DNA of 58,822 nucleotides from Acidimicrobiaceae bacterium. Lineage in GTDB: Bacteria; Actinomycetota; Acidimicrobiia; Acidimicrobiales; RAAP-2. The stretch lies in NCBI GenBank assembly GCA_003142095.1, contig PLON01000074.1, positions 1 to 58,822 on the forward strand. Direction: 5' to 3'. The notes under the pieces were generated by a model that was given only the letters and a program-made list of their open reading frames with translations, was not told the origin of the DNA and did not search any database. Position numbers and translations under genes: made by a program. Of this stretch, positions 32,478-40,832 are shown piece after piece (position 1 is the stretch's first letter; every line of letters begins with the position of its first letter).

Positions 32478-33332
32478 ATGACCTTCGAAAAAATAGGCGT
32501 CGTGGGTTCGGGCATCATGGGAAGCGGCGTCGCCGAAGTCTGCGCCGCGACGGGCGCCGAGGTCATCGTGCGTGCGCGCACCACCGAGGGCGCCGACGCG
32601 GTCCTCGTCGCCGTCGACGCCTCGCTCGCGAAACAGGTCGACAAGGGCAAGCGCGACGTTGAAGAGGCCGCCGACATTCGACGGCGCCTGCGCGTAACAA
32701 CTGAACTGAGCGACCTCGCCCAGTGCGATTTCGTGATCGAGACCGTCGTCGAGGATCTGGTCGTGAAGATAGGCTTATTTCGCGCCCTTGACGCGGTGGT
32801 CGGGCCCACCACGATTATCGCGACGTGCACGTCGACGTTGCCGATCATCGATCTCGCGATGCAGGTGTCGCGACCCGAGCGAGTCTGCGGGGTGCATTTC
32901 TTCAACCCAGTGCCGGTCATGACGCTCGTCGAAGTCGTCCGTCCGATCAGCGCGAGCGACGAGACCATCGACGCCGTGACCGAGTTCGTGCGAGCCTGTG
33001 AAAAGGAACCGATTGAAACCAAGGACCAGGCCGGCTTCATCGTGAACGCGCTGTTGTTTCCATACTTGAACAACGCCGTGCGTCTCTTGGAACATGGCGT
33101 GGCGACCAAAGAAGGCATCGACGCCGCGATGAAGGGCGGGTGCGGATTCCCGATGGGGCCCTTTGCGTTGCTCGATCTGGTGGGGCTCGACACGTCGGTC
33201 GCCATCCTCGATGCACTCTACGCCGAGTACGCCGATGCCAACTACGCTCCCGTGCCGTTGTTGCGACGGATGGTGAGCGCCGGGCAACTCGGACGCAAGT
33301 CGGGTGCCGGTTTCTACGTGTACGGACAGTGA
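32478..33332 (+). CDS. 3-hydroxybutyryl-CoA dehydrogenase
   Basis: This 284-residue enzyme interconverts acetoacetyl-CoA and 3-hydroxybutyryl-CoA with NAD(P)H. It shows the dinucleotide loop GSGIMGSG, CTSTLPI, the catalytic region GVHFFNPVPVM and the C-terminal QLGRKSGAGFYVYG. TAATGT sits six bases before ATG 32478. Ethylmalonyl-CoA mutase follows after 10 bases on the same strand. The context makes it the reductive step feeding crotonyl-CoA to Ccr, though beta-oxidation use is equally possible. Confidence 0.93.
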   Translation: MTFEKIGVVGSGIMGSGVAEVCAATGAEVIVRARTTEGADAVLVAVDASLAKQVDKGKRDVEEAADIRRRLRVTTELSDLAQCDFVIETVVEDLVVKIGLFRALDAVVGPTTIIATCTSTLPIIDLAMQVSRPERVCGVHFFNPVPVMTLVEVVRPISASDETIDAVTEFVRACEKEPIETKDQAGFIVNALLFPYLNNAVRLLEHGVATKEGIDAAMKGGCGFPMGPFALLDLVGLDTSVAILDALYAEYADANYAPVPLLRRMVSAGQLGRKSGAGFYVYGQ

Positions 33333-33342
33333 CTGGAGAGCG

Positions 33343-35310
33343 GTGAAGGAGCGATCCAAGCCCTGGGTGATGAGGACCTACTCGGGGCATTCGAGCGCCG
33401 TCGCGTCGAACGCGCTCTATCGCGCCAACCTGGCGAAGGGTCAGACGGGACTTTCGATCGCCTTCGATCTGCCGACGCAGATGGGCTACGACCCGGACGA
33501 CGCCTTAGCCGCCGGTGAGGTCGGCAAGGTCGGCGTGCCCGTGACGCACCTCGGCCATATGCGCCAACTCTTCGACGGCATTCCCCTGGCGGACATGAAT
33601 ACCTCGATGACGATCAACGCCACGGCCGCGTGGCTGTGGGGTCTCTACCTCGCCCTCGCCGACGAGCAAGGCGTGGATTTCGCCGAACTCCAGGGCACAA
33701 CGCAGAACGACATCGTAAAGGAGTACCTCAGTCGCGGGACGTACATCTTCGCGCCCGAACCCTCGAAGCGCCTCATCGCCGACATGATCGCCTACGGCAT
33801 TCACCACGTCGTGAAGTGGAATCCGATCAACGTCTGCAGCTACCACCTGCAAGAGGCGGGCGCGACGCCGGCCCAAGAGATCGCCTACGCGCTCGCGACG
33901 GCCATCGACGTGCTCGACGCCGTGCGTGACTCGGGCAAGGTCGACGCCGCGTTGATGCCTGAGGTCGTGGGGCGGATCTCTTTCTTCGTAAACGCGGGCG
34001 TTCGCTTCGTCGAAGAAGTTGCGAAGATGCGCACCTTCACCGCGATGTGGGATGAGATCTGTCGCACGCGCTATCACGTCGACGACCCCTCGCTGCGACG
34101 CTTTCGCTACGGCGTGCAAGTGAACTCACTCGGACTCACCGAGCAGCAGCCCGAAAACAACGTGCAGCGCATCGTCCTCGAAATGCTCGGCGTCACCTTG
34201 AGCGCCGACGCCCGAGCACGCGCCATTCAACTCCCGGCGTGGAACGAAGCACTCGGTCTACCGCGCCCGTGGGACCAGCAGTGGAGTCTGCGCGTGCAAC
34301 AGGTGCTCGCCTTTGAGAGTGACCTCCTCGAGTATCCCGACATCTTCGCCGGATCACGGGTCATGGAAGCTATCGAACACGACATCTACGTCGCGGCGCA
34401 GAGTGAGCTCGACGAAGTGCTCGCCATGGGCGGCGCATTTAGCGCCATTGAGGAACTGAAGAGCCGTCTCGTCGATAGCCAGTCGGCACGAATCGAGCGA
34501 ATCGAGTCGGGCGAGCAAACGGTCGTCGGCGTCAACCGGTTCGTCGAAACCGCCAAGTCGCCGCTCACCAACGACGATTCTCTCGAGTCCATCATGACGG
34601 TCGATCCGCGAATCGAACAGGAACTTATCGACGATGTGCTGACCTGGCGCGCGAATCGCGACTATGACGCGGTGCGCGACGCGCTCGACGAACTACGCCG
34701 CGTGGCGAGAAGCGATGACCCTGCGGACAACATCATGGTTCCCACCATCACCCTGGCCAAGGCCGGCGGAACGACCGGCGAGTGGGCCGGGGCGCTACGA
34801 GAAGTGTTCGGTGAGTACCGCGCGCCGACCGGTGTGCACGGAGGTGTCGCGGATCGTGGCGCCTACTTCAACGAACTGGTCGAACGCTCGAAGGCCCTCT
34901 ACGAACGTCGCGGCACACCGCCCAAGCTTCTAGTCGCCAAACCCGGGCTCGACGGCCACTCCAACGGGGCCGAACAGATTGCCGTCGCCGCGCGCGACGC
35001 GGGCTTCGAAGTCATCTACCAGGGCATCCGACTCTCTCCCGAAGAGATCGTGGCCGCCGCGCGCGATGAGGACGTCGATGTTGTAGGTCTTTCGATCTTG
35101 TCGGGTTCACACCTCGCTCTCGTGCCGCGAGTGATCGCCGGACTGCGTGAAGCGGGCGTGAACGCCAAAGTCGTGGTCGGAGGCATCGTGCCCGACGACG
35201 ACGCACGCACCTTAAAGGCCGATGGGGTTGCCGCGGTCTACACGCCGAAGGACTATTCAATGGCCACCATCATGGCCGACCTGTTAGATCTGATCGAGTC
35301 GTCTAGTTGA
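33343..35310 (+). CDS. ecm: Ethylmalonyl-CoA mutase (adenosylcobalamin-dependent)
   Basis: This 655-residue mutase has a TIM-barrel acyl-CoA domain (PWVMRTYSGHSSA, GLSIAFDLPTQMGYD, QGTTQNDIVKEYLSRGT) and a C-terminal B12 domain with the DxHxxG lower-ligand motif (GLDGHSNG, about residue 535) and LSILSGSHL. The RTYSGHSSA stretch and overall sequence match Ecm/MeaA proteins rather than methylmalonyl-CoA mutase. It rearranges ethylmalonyl-CoA to methylsuccinyl-CoA. GTG 33343 has a GGAG site. The neighbours Ccr and epimerase support the assignment. Confidence 0.92.
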   Translation: MKERSKPWVMRTYSGHSSAVASNALYRANLAKGQTGLSIAFDLPTQMGYDPDDALAAGEVGKVGVPVTHLGHMRQLFDGIPLADMNTSMTINATAAWLWGLYLALADEQGVDFAELQGTTQNDIVKEYLSRGTYIFAPEPSKRLIADMIAYGIHHVVKWNPINVCSYHLQEAGATPAQEIAYALATAIDVLDAVRDSGKVDAALMPEVVGRISFFVNAGVRFVEEVAKMRTFTAMWDEICRTRYHVDDPSLRRFRYGVQVNSLGLTEQQPENNVQRIVLEMLGVTLSADARARAIQLPAWNEALGLPRPWDQQWSLRVQQVLAFESDLLEYPDIFAGSRVMEAIEHDIYVAAQSELDEVLAMGGAFSAIEELKSRLVDSQSARIERIESGEQTVVGVNRFVETAKSPLTNDDSLESIMTVDPRIEQELIDDVLTWRANRDYDAVRDALDELRRVARSDDPADNIMVPTITLAKAGGTTGEWAGALREVFGEYRAPTGVHGGVADRGAYFNELVERSKALYERRGTPPKLLVAKPGLDGHSNGAEQIAVAARDAGFEVIYQGIRLSPEEIVAAARDEDVDVVGLSILSGSHLALVPRVIAGLREAGVNAKVVVGGIVPDDDARTLKADGVAAVYTPKDYSMATIMADLLDLIESSS

Positions 35311-35491
35311 GGTGGTGCGGACGTCGCAGTGCGTAGGGCCCGGAGTTAAACCAACGACCCGAAAAGCGCCACGCCGGCGGCTTGTCCTTGACGCGACGGC
35401 GCTCTTGCTTGAGCAACTCTTCGGCCGCGGCGATGAGTGCGGCCATCTCTTCGGGCGGTAGCGCCGGGCGTGGAGCGAGGCCGTAGTTCAT
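35303..35491 (-). CDS. Acyl-CoA carboxylase epsilon-like subunit
   Basis: This 62-residue protein has a helix (PPEEMAALIAAAEELLKQ), a basic stretch and the Trp-rich end WRFSGRWFNSGPYAL. That layout is typical of the small epsilon subunits that stabilise actinobacterial acyl-CoA carboxylases. Its ATG overlaps the stop of the carboxylase beta gene (ATGA). Its 3' end overlaps the convergent ecm gene by eight bases. Identification rests on size, position and the Trp motif. Confidence 0.75.
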   Translation of the reverse strand: MNYGLAPRPALPPEEMAALIAAAEELLKQERRRVKDKPPAWRFSGRWFNSGPYALRRPHHLN

Positions 35492-37044
35492 AGTGGTACG
35501 TTTCCGTGCTTGCGCTTGGGAAGTTCTTCGCGCTTACCGCGGAGAAGATCGAGCGAGCGCGCAAGCACTTGGCGCGTCTCAGCAGGATCGATGACGTCGT
35601 CGATAAATCCGCGCTCGGCCGCGATGTACGGCGTCGCATAGCGCTCCTCGTACTCCTCAGTGAGCTGGGCGCGCAGAGCAGCGGGATCATCCGAGGCGGC
35701 GAGGTCGCGGCGATAGACGATGCCCACCGCGCCGGAAGCGCCCATCACCGCGAGTTCGGCCGTGGGCCAGGCGAAGGCGAGGTCCGCACCAATGGACTTC
35801 GAGTTCATGACCACGTACGCTCCGCCGTAGGCCTTGCGCGTAATGACCGAGATGCGCGGCACCGTGGCCTCGCAGAAGGCGTAGAGCAGTTTGGCGCCGT
35901 GACGGATGATGCCGCCGTACTCCTGCTCAACGCCCGGCATAAAGCCCGGCACGTCGACGAAGGTAACGATCGGCACGTTAAAGGCGTCACAGGTTCGAAC
36001 GAAGCGCGCCGCCTTTTCCGAGGACTCGATGTCGAGCACTCCGGCAAGGATCTGGGGCTGATTCGAGATGATGCCGATGGTGTGTCCGTCGAGGCGCGCG
36101 AAGCCGCAGGTCACTTGCTGGGCGTAGTTCGCGTGGACTTCCATGTAGTCGCCCCCGTCGACCACCGAGGTGATGACCTTCTTCATGTCGTAGGGCTGGT
36201 TCGGCGAATCGGGTAACAGTTCGCGCAGGTTTTCGCAGAGCCGGTTCGGGTCATCGCCGGTCATGATGCGCGGCGGTTCTTCCATGTTGTTCGACGGCAA
36301 GAACGACAAGAGATAGCGCACTTCGTCGAGCACACTCTTCTCGTCGGGGAGTACGAAACTCGCGACCCCCGATTTCGTCGCGTGAGTCTGTGCGCCGCCG
36401 AGCTCTTCGAGGGTCACGTCTTCGCCGGTCACCGACTTCACGACATCGGGCCCCGTAATAAACATGTGGCTCGAGTCCTTCACCATGAAGATGAAGTCCG
36501 TCAGCGCCGGTGAGTAGACGCCTCCTCCCGCGCACGGACCAAGGATGACCGAGATCTGGGGCACGACGCCCGATGCGCGCACGTTGCGGCGAAAGATCCC
36601 GCCGTAAGCGTTCAGCCCCGCGACACCCTCCTGGATGCGAGCGCCACCGCCGTCGTTGAGCCCGATGATGGGCAGGCCCATGGTCGTGGCGAGGTCCATA
36701 ATTTTTTGTATTTTTTCGCCGTGCGTTTCGCCGAGCGCGCCACCGAAGACGGTGAAGTCTTGGGAGTAGACGCAGACCTTCCGGCCGTCGATCTTGCCGT
36801 AGCCGGTAATGACACCGTCGGTGTAAGGCCGCGACTCTTCGAGTCCCATGCCTGACGCCACGTGACGATTCAGCATGTCGAGTTCTTGGAACGAGTCTTC
36901 GTCGAGAAGGTATTCGAGACGCTCGCGCGCGGTCATTCGACCTTTCGCACGATGACGCTCAATCGCTTTCTCTCCGCCGGCGACTCGGGCTTCGGCTTTG
37001 AGGGCCTCTAACTCTTTAAGACGTTCCGCCATTGAATGCTCCAT
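35488..37044 (-). CDS. Acyl-CoA (propionyl-CoA type) carboxylase beta subunit
   Basis: This 518-residue carboxyltransferase transfers CO2 from carboxybiotin to acyl-CoA. It has the two crotonase-fold halves: GLNDGGGARIQEGV with GPCAGGGVYSPALTDF, and VDVPGFMPG with ITRKAYGGAYVVM. The residues fit PccB/AccB proteins. ATG 37044 lies eight bases after TAGCCT, so it is likely leaderless. A biotin-carrying alpha subunit is not in the window. It is coupled to the epsilon-like gene and would make methylmalonyl-CoA from the propionyl-CoA released by the pathway. Confidence 0.93.
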   Translation of the reverse strand: MEHSMAERLKELEALKAEARVAGGEKAIERHRAKGRMTARERLEYLLDEDSFQELDMLNRHVASGMGLEESRPYTDGVITGYGKIDGRKVCVYSQDFTVFGGALGETHGEKIQKIMDLATTMGLPIIGLNDGGGARIQEGVAGLNAYGGIFRRNVRASGVVPQISVILGPCAGGGVYSPALTDFIFMVKDSSHMFITGPDVVKSVTGEDVTLEELGGAQTHATKSGVASFVLPDEKSVLDEVRYLLSFLPSNNMEEPPRIMTGDDPNRLCENLRELLPDSPNQPYDMKKVITSVVDGGDYMEVHANYAQQVTCGFARLDGHTIGIISNQPQILAGVLDIESSEKAARFVRTCDAFNVPIVTFVDVPGFMPGVEQEYGGIIRHGAKLLYAFCEATVPRISVITRKAYGGAYVVMNSKSIGADLAFAWPTAELAVMGASGAVGIVYRRDLAASDDPAALRAQLTEEYEERYATPYIAAERGFIDDVIDPAETRQVLARSLDLLRGKREELPKRKHGNVPL

Positions 37045-37091
37045 ATCGTCTCAGGCTAGCCACGCCGATAGTACGAAGGAAAGTGTTCACG

Positions 37092-37108
37092 TGCGCCAAC
37101 ACGGCGCA
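37092..37108. promoter_or_regulatory. Short hairpin upstream of the carboxylase beta gene
   Basis: TGCGCC-AACAC-GGCGCA is a perfect 6-bp inverted repeat in the mce-carboxylase gap, about 50 bases upstream of the beta start. It could end the ccr-mce transcript or be an operator. There is no U-tract. Confidence 0.3.
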
Positions 37109-37137
37109 AAACGCGCATCGCCGCGTCGCCACATGCG

Positions 37138-37175
37138 TTACCGAGAAGTAGGAATTTTTTGTTACCCGCAAGTAA
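37138..37175. promoter_or_regulatory. Paired TTAC-N6-GTA(A/G) sites, candidate regulator operator
   Basis: Two copies of a palindromic half-site pattern occur 24 bases apart: TTACCGAGAAGTAG at 37138-37151 and TTACCCGCAAGTAA at 37162-37175. They are embedded in the longer direct repeat GTTACC-N3-AAGTA-N2-AAT. They lie 90-130 bases upstream of the carboxylase beta start, just after mce. Palindromes of this type are typical TetR-family operators. No regulator gene is adjacent. Confidence 0.45.
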
Positions 37176-37214
37176 AAATCTTCCAACTCGCGAATAACCG
37201 CGAAAGCTGTCGAG

Positions 37215-37628
37215 CTAGTCGTTCTCTTGTACCAGCTCGATTAACGTGGAGAAGCCCGCCTGGGGATGAATGAATGCAACGGTGGTGTTACGCGAGCCCG
37301 GTCGCGGCACGTTATCGATCACGCGCGCACCTGATTCCTTCACGATCTCGAGCGCCGCGGCGCAGTCGGCGACACGATAGGCAATGTGATGCAAGCCCTC
37401 GCCGCGCTTGGCCAGGTACTTCGCCACGGGCGAATCGTCACGGGTCGGCGTGAGCAGTTGGATGTAGGAATCGGCGACGCGCACGAGCGCCTCTTCTACT
37501 CCGTCGGACTCCACGACCTCACGATGCGTGACGTCTGCGCCAAAGACGTCCGCGTACCAGGCGATCGCGGCGTCGAGGTCATTCACCGCGATGGCCACGT
37601 GATCTATTTCGGTGAAGAGCGACGTCAC
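37215..37628 (-). CDS. mce: Methylmalonyl/ethylmalonyl-CoA epimerase
   Basis: This 137-residue vicinal-oxygen-chelate protein interconverts the (R) and (S) forms of methylmalonyl-CoA or ethylmalonyl-CoA. It begins EIDHVAIAVNDLDAAIAWY and contains the metal ligands His in DHVAIAV, His in GEGLHHIAYRV and Glu in STLIELVQ. The start GTG 37628 overlaps the ccr stop (GTGA). Coupling to ccr is biochemically sensible, because Ccr makes (S)-ethylmalonyl-CoA while Ecm uses the (R) form. Confidence 0.93.
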   Translation of the reverse strand: MTSLFTEIDHVAIAVNDLDAAIAWYADVFGADVTHREVVESDGVEEALVRVADSYIQLLTPTRDDSPVAKYLAKRGEGLHHIAYRVADCAAALEIVKESGARVIDNVPRPGSRNTTVAFIHPQAGFSTLIELVQEND

Positions 37629-38971
37629 GAGCGCTCTTTGTCATGACGTCGAAAGATCGTGAGTCGATCGCCCAGTCGATCGCGTGTCTCGTGGTCGCTC
37701 ACGCCGAGTCCTTCACGCGGCGCTAAACAGAGAACGCCGATCTTGCCCTCGTGTCGATTGTGCTGCACTTCGAACGCAGCCTCGCCGGTCGATTCGAGAT
37801 CGAACACGGCCGAAAGAGGCGGCACGACTTTTGCGTCAATGATCGCTTGGTTCGCCGCCCACGCTTCTCGGTAGTTGGAGAAGTGCGAACCCTTGATCGT
37901 TTTCAATTTCATCCAGAGGTGACGATTGTCGTACTCGACCATGTAGCCACTCGTCGCGGCACACGTGACAATCGTGCCACCGCGCTTGGCGACAAAGACG
38001 CTCGCGCCCATAGTGGAACGCCCCGGGTGTTCGAAGACGATGTCGGGGTCCTCACCGATCAACGCACGAATGTCCTTGCCGAGTCGGCGCCACTCGCTCT
38101 CGTCTTGAGTGTGTTCGTCCTTCCAGAAGCGATAGTTCATGGCCTCGCGGTTGATGACGTGTTCGCACCCGAGTTCGCGCAACGTCTCCGCCTTCGACTC
38201 GCTCGACACCACGCCGACGGGCACGCCTCCCGAATTGAGCACGTGCTGAACCGCGAACGATCCGAGTCCCCCCGAGGCCCCCCAAATTAAAACCTTGTCG
38301 CCTTGAGTAACCGGCGCGCCGTTGCGTGAAGCGAGCATGCGATACGCGGTCGAGTTACACAGCGCGTTCACGGCCGCTTCCTCCCACGTCAGATGGCGAG
38401 GCTTCGGCATGAGTTGGTTGGCCTTCACAACGCAGACGTCGGCGAGACCGCCAAAGTTGGTCTCGAAGCCCCAGATTCGCTGGTTACTCGCGAGCATCGA
38501 ATCGTCGTGGCCGCTCGGGTCTTGATCGTCGACGTAGTTGCAGTGAACGGTGACTTCGTCGCCAATCTTCCAATTGCGCACGGCCGAGCCGGCGCGAAGT
38601 ACCACTCCGGCGGCGTCTGATCCGACAACGTGGTAGTCGAGCGCGTGGCGCTTTCCCCAGACGGACTCTTTGCCGAGACGATCAAGAAACCCGAATGTCG
38701 AGAGCGGTTCGAAAATGCTCGTCCAGACGGTATTAAAGTTGATCGATGACGCCATCACCGCGACGTACACCTCGTTGGGCGCGAGTTCGGGAATAGGAAC
38801 CTCGCCTACGTGAAGGCTCTCACGCGGATCCTTGTCGGCGCTCACCACTCCCTCGAACATGTTCTCGTCTTCGCGGCGCACGAACACCGCCCGGGTCACT
38901 TCGGGCATAGGCGTGGCCGACAATATCTCGGGCGACGCTCCCGCCAGGACGGCGTCGAGAAGTTCACTCAT
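37625..38971 (-). CDS. ccr: Crotonyl-CoA carboxylase/reductase
   Basis: This 448-residue MDR-family enzyme reductively carboxylates crotonyl-CoA to ethylmalonyl-CoA with NADPH and CO2. The four residues described for CO2 binding in this family are present: Asn in SSINFNTVW, Phe-Glu in WGFETNFGG and His in IKGSHFSNYREAW. The NADPH site is WGASGGLGSFAVQ. I start it at ATG 38971 (MSELLDAVLAG), seven bases after TAGTCT. The frame continues to 39316 over the divergent thiolase, which is not credible. Confidence 0.95.
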   Translation of the reverse strand: MSELLDAVLAGASPEILSATPMPEVTRAVFVRREDENMFEGVVSADKDPRESLHVGEVPIPELAPNEVYVAVMASSINFNTVWTSIFEPLSTFGFLDRLGKESVWGKRHALDYHVVGSDAAGVVLRAGSAVRNWKIGDEVTVHCNYVDDQDPSGHDDSMLASNQRIWGFETNFGGLADVCVVKANQLMPKPRHLTWEEAAVNALCNSTAYRMLASRNGAPVTQGDKVLIWGASGGLGSFAVQHVLNSGGVPVGVVSSESKAETLRELGCEHVINREAMNYRFWKDEHTQDESEWRRLGKDIRALIGEDPDIVFEHPGRSTMGASVFVAKRGGTIVTCAATSGYMVEYDNRHLWMKLKTIKGSHFSNYREAWAANQAIIDAKVVPPLSAVFDLESTGEAAFEVQHNRHEGKIGVLCLAPREGLGVSDHETRDRLGDRLTIFRRHDKERS

Positions 38972-39076
38972 CTGGGCGAGACTACTTGGCGCCACCGCAG
39001 AACCTCGCCACGGCCACAGTGACGAGTCGATCGACAAAGCGTCTATCGTCCTTATTGGATCCGCGTAAGGAGTCAT

Positions 39077-40255
39077 ATGTCTAAAAGTGTCATCGTCACC
39101 GGTAGTCGCACCGCCATTGGCAAGCTCGCCGGCGCTTTCGCCACGTTGAGTGCCCAGGACCTCGGTGGCGCCGCGATACGCAGCGTTCTCGAGAAGTCTG
39201 GACTCGATCCCGCGAGCGTCGACGCCGTTCTGATGGGCCAGGTACTTCAGGCCGGTCAAGGCCAGATCACGGCCCGCCAGGCCGCACAGAAGGCCGGTAT
39301 TCCTCTCAGCGTCCACGCGACCACTGTTAATAAGGTGTGCCTCTCGGGCCTGCAGACCATCTACCTCGCGGACCTCATGATTCGCGCCGGTGAAGCCGAC
39401 ATCATCATCGCCGGCGGCATGGAGTCGATGACCAACGCTCCCTATCTCCTACCCGGGGCGCGGGCCGGATATCGCATCGGTGATCAGAAGGTCGTCGACT
39501 CGATGATGTTCGACGGGCTGACCTGCGCCTTCGACCAGTGCGCGATGGGACTCGCCACCGAGCGCTACAACGCTGGCCAGATCACTCGCGCGCGTCAAGA
39601 CGAGTTCTCCGCGCGAAGTCACCAGCTCGCCGCTGCCGCGATCGCTGCGGGCAAGTTTGATGAGGAGATCACCGGCGTCGCCGTACCCCAACGAAAGGGT
39701 GACCCGACCATCGTCTCGCGCGACGAGGGCGTGCGCGAAGAGACCACTTCTGACGGACTGAGCCACTTGCGTCCCGCCTTCGACAAAGAGGGCACGATCA
39801 CCGCGGGAAACGCCTCGCAGATCTCCGACGGCGGTGCCGCCGTCCTCGTGATGTCCGAAGAGCGCTGCGCCCAGCTCGGGCTAACACCGATCGGCGAACT
39901 CGTGAGCTACGGCCAGGTCGCGGGGCCCGAGACGTCGCTCCTCACGCAACCCTCGCGAGCGATTTTTCAAGCGACGAAGAAAGCCAATATTGACGTGCAG
40001 TCCATCGATCTGTTCGAGATCAATGAAGCCTTCGCCGCCGTGGGGCTCGCGTCGGCCGACGACCTCGGAGTGAGCGAAGAGAAGATCAACGTGAACGGTG
40101 GGGCCATCGCCCTGGGCCACCCGGTCGGCATGTCAGGTACTCGTCTCGCTATCACGGCGCTGCTGGAGCTTCGCCGCCGCGGTGGTGGCGTCGCGGCCGT
40201 GGCGCTCTGTGGTGGTGGCGGCCAGGGCGACGCGGCAATATTGCGCTCGCTCTAA
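39077..40255 (+). CDS. Acetyl-CoA C-acetyltransferase (thiolase)
   Basis: This 392-residue thiolase has the nucleophile Cys in VNKVCLSGLQ, His in NGGAIALGHPVGMSGTR and the C-terminal Cys in LCGGGGQGDA. It joins two acetyl-CoA into acetoacetyl-CoA, the first step before 3-hydroxybutyryl-CoA dehydrogenase and Ccr. Unlike most neighbours it has a classic AAGGAG site before ATG 39077. It is divergent from ccr across a 105-base promoter region. Confidence 0.95.
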   Translation: MSKSVIVTGSRTAIGKLAGAFATLSAQDLGGAAIRSVLEKSGLDPASVDAVLMGQVLQAGQGQITARQAAQKAGIPLSVHATTVNKVCLSGLQTIYLADLMIRAGEADIIIAGGMESMTNAPYLLPGARAGYRIGDQKVVDSMMFDGLTCAFDQCAMGLATERYNAGQITRARQDEFSARSHQLAAAAIAAGKFDEEITGVAVPQRKGDPTIVSRDEGVREETTSDGLSHLRPAFDKEGTITAGNASQISDGGAAVLVMSEERCAQLGLTPIGELVSYGQVAGPETSLLTQPSRAIFQATKKANIDVQSIDLFEINEAFAAVGLASADDLGVSEEKINVNGGAIALGHPVGMSGTRLAITALLELRRRGGGVAAVALCGGGGQGDAAILRSL

Positions 40256-40261
40256 AACCGT

Positions 40262-40774
40262 TTACTCCGGGACGTAGCGCCTCACGAACTCGTAGGGACC
40301 CGGGCCGACGGGCTCGTCGTCGCGCAGCTCTAACACGTACGCCGCGGCGAGCGGGTATTCGTCTTCGAACTCCGGCGGCAAGTCGCGCGTGATGGTGAGC
40401 AGTAGTTCCAGCACCGTGGGGTTATGGCCGACCACGAGCAGTGAGGTCCTCAGCGGATCAATCGCGGCGAGATTAACGAGGACGTCCTCGGCCGACACAT
40501 GGCGCCGTCCGTTGTAGATCAGAGAGCTTTCGCTGCATTCGTTGACGAACCCCGTGCCTTCGAAGGCTCGTCGAAAGGTCTCAGTGGTGCGCGCGGCGGC
40601 ACTCACGAGCGCGGTCGTCGGACCGAAACGACCGAGTTCGTTCTCGTCACTGGCCCAGGCGCGAAGTTGCTCGCATTGGCGACGACCGCGTCCATTCAAC
40701 GTACGGGTGAAGTCGCTTCCGTCGTCGGAATCCTTCTCGGCCTTGGCGTGGCGAACGATCGTCAGATAGCGCAC
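40262..40774 (-). CDS. sixA: SixA-type phosphohistidine phosphatase
   Basis: This histidine-phosphatase-family protein of about 170 residues has the catalytic RHA motif at the N-terminus (LTIVRHAKAE) and the second His in LLVVGHNPTVLELL. SixA removes phosphate from phosphohistidine in phosphorelay or PTS proteins. I place the start at GTG 40774 (VRYLTIVRHAKAE), because the phosphate loop is always near the N-terminus. The near-consensus CAAACT lies six bases upstream. It is divergent from uppP. Confidence 0.88.
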   Translation of the reverse strand: MRYLTIVRHAKAEKDSDDGSDFTRTLNGRGRRQCEQLRAWASDENELGRFGPTTALVSAAARTTETFRRAFEGTGFVNECSESSLIYNGRRHVSAEDVLVNLAAIDPLRTSLLVVGHNPTVLELLLTITRDLPPEFEDEYPLAAAYVLELRDDEPVGPGPYEFVRRYVPE

Positions 40775-40832
40775 TGCGACAGTTTGGCACCGTTCGCGCA
40801 ACTCAGTTTGCTCGCTGGTTTAACGTGGTTCA

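Noticed and set aside
36700-36722. A/T-rich run inside the carboxylase beta gene (ATTTTTTGTATTTTTTCG)
   Set aside because: It resembles a terminator tail or phase-variable tract, but it encodes Lys/Ile codons (EKIQKIMD) in an intact conserved frame.
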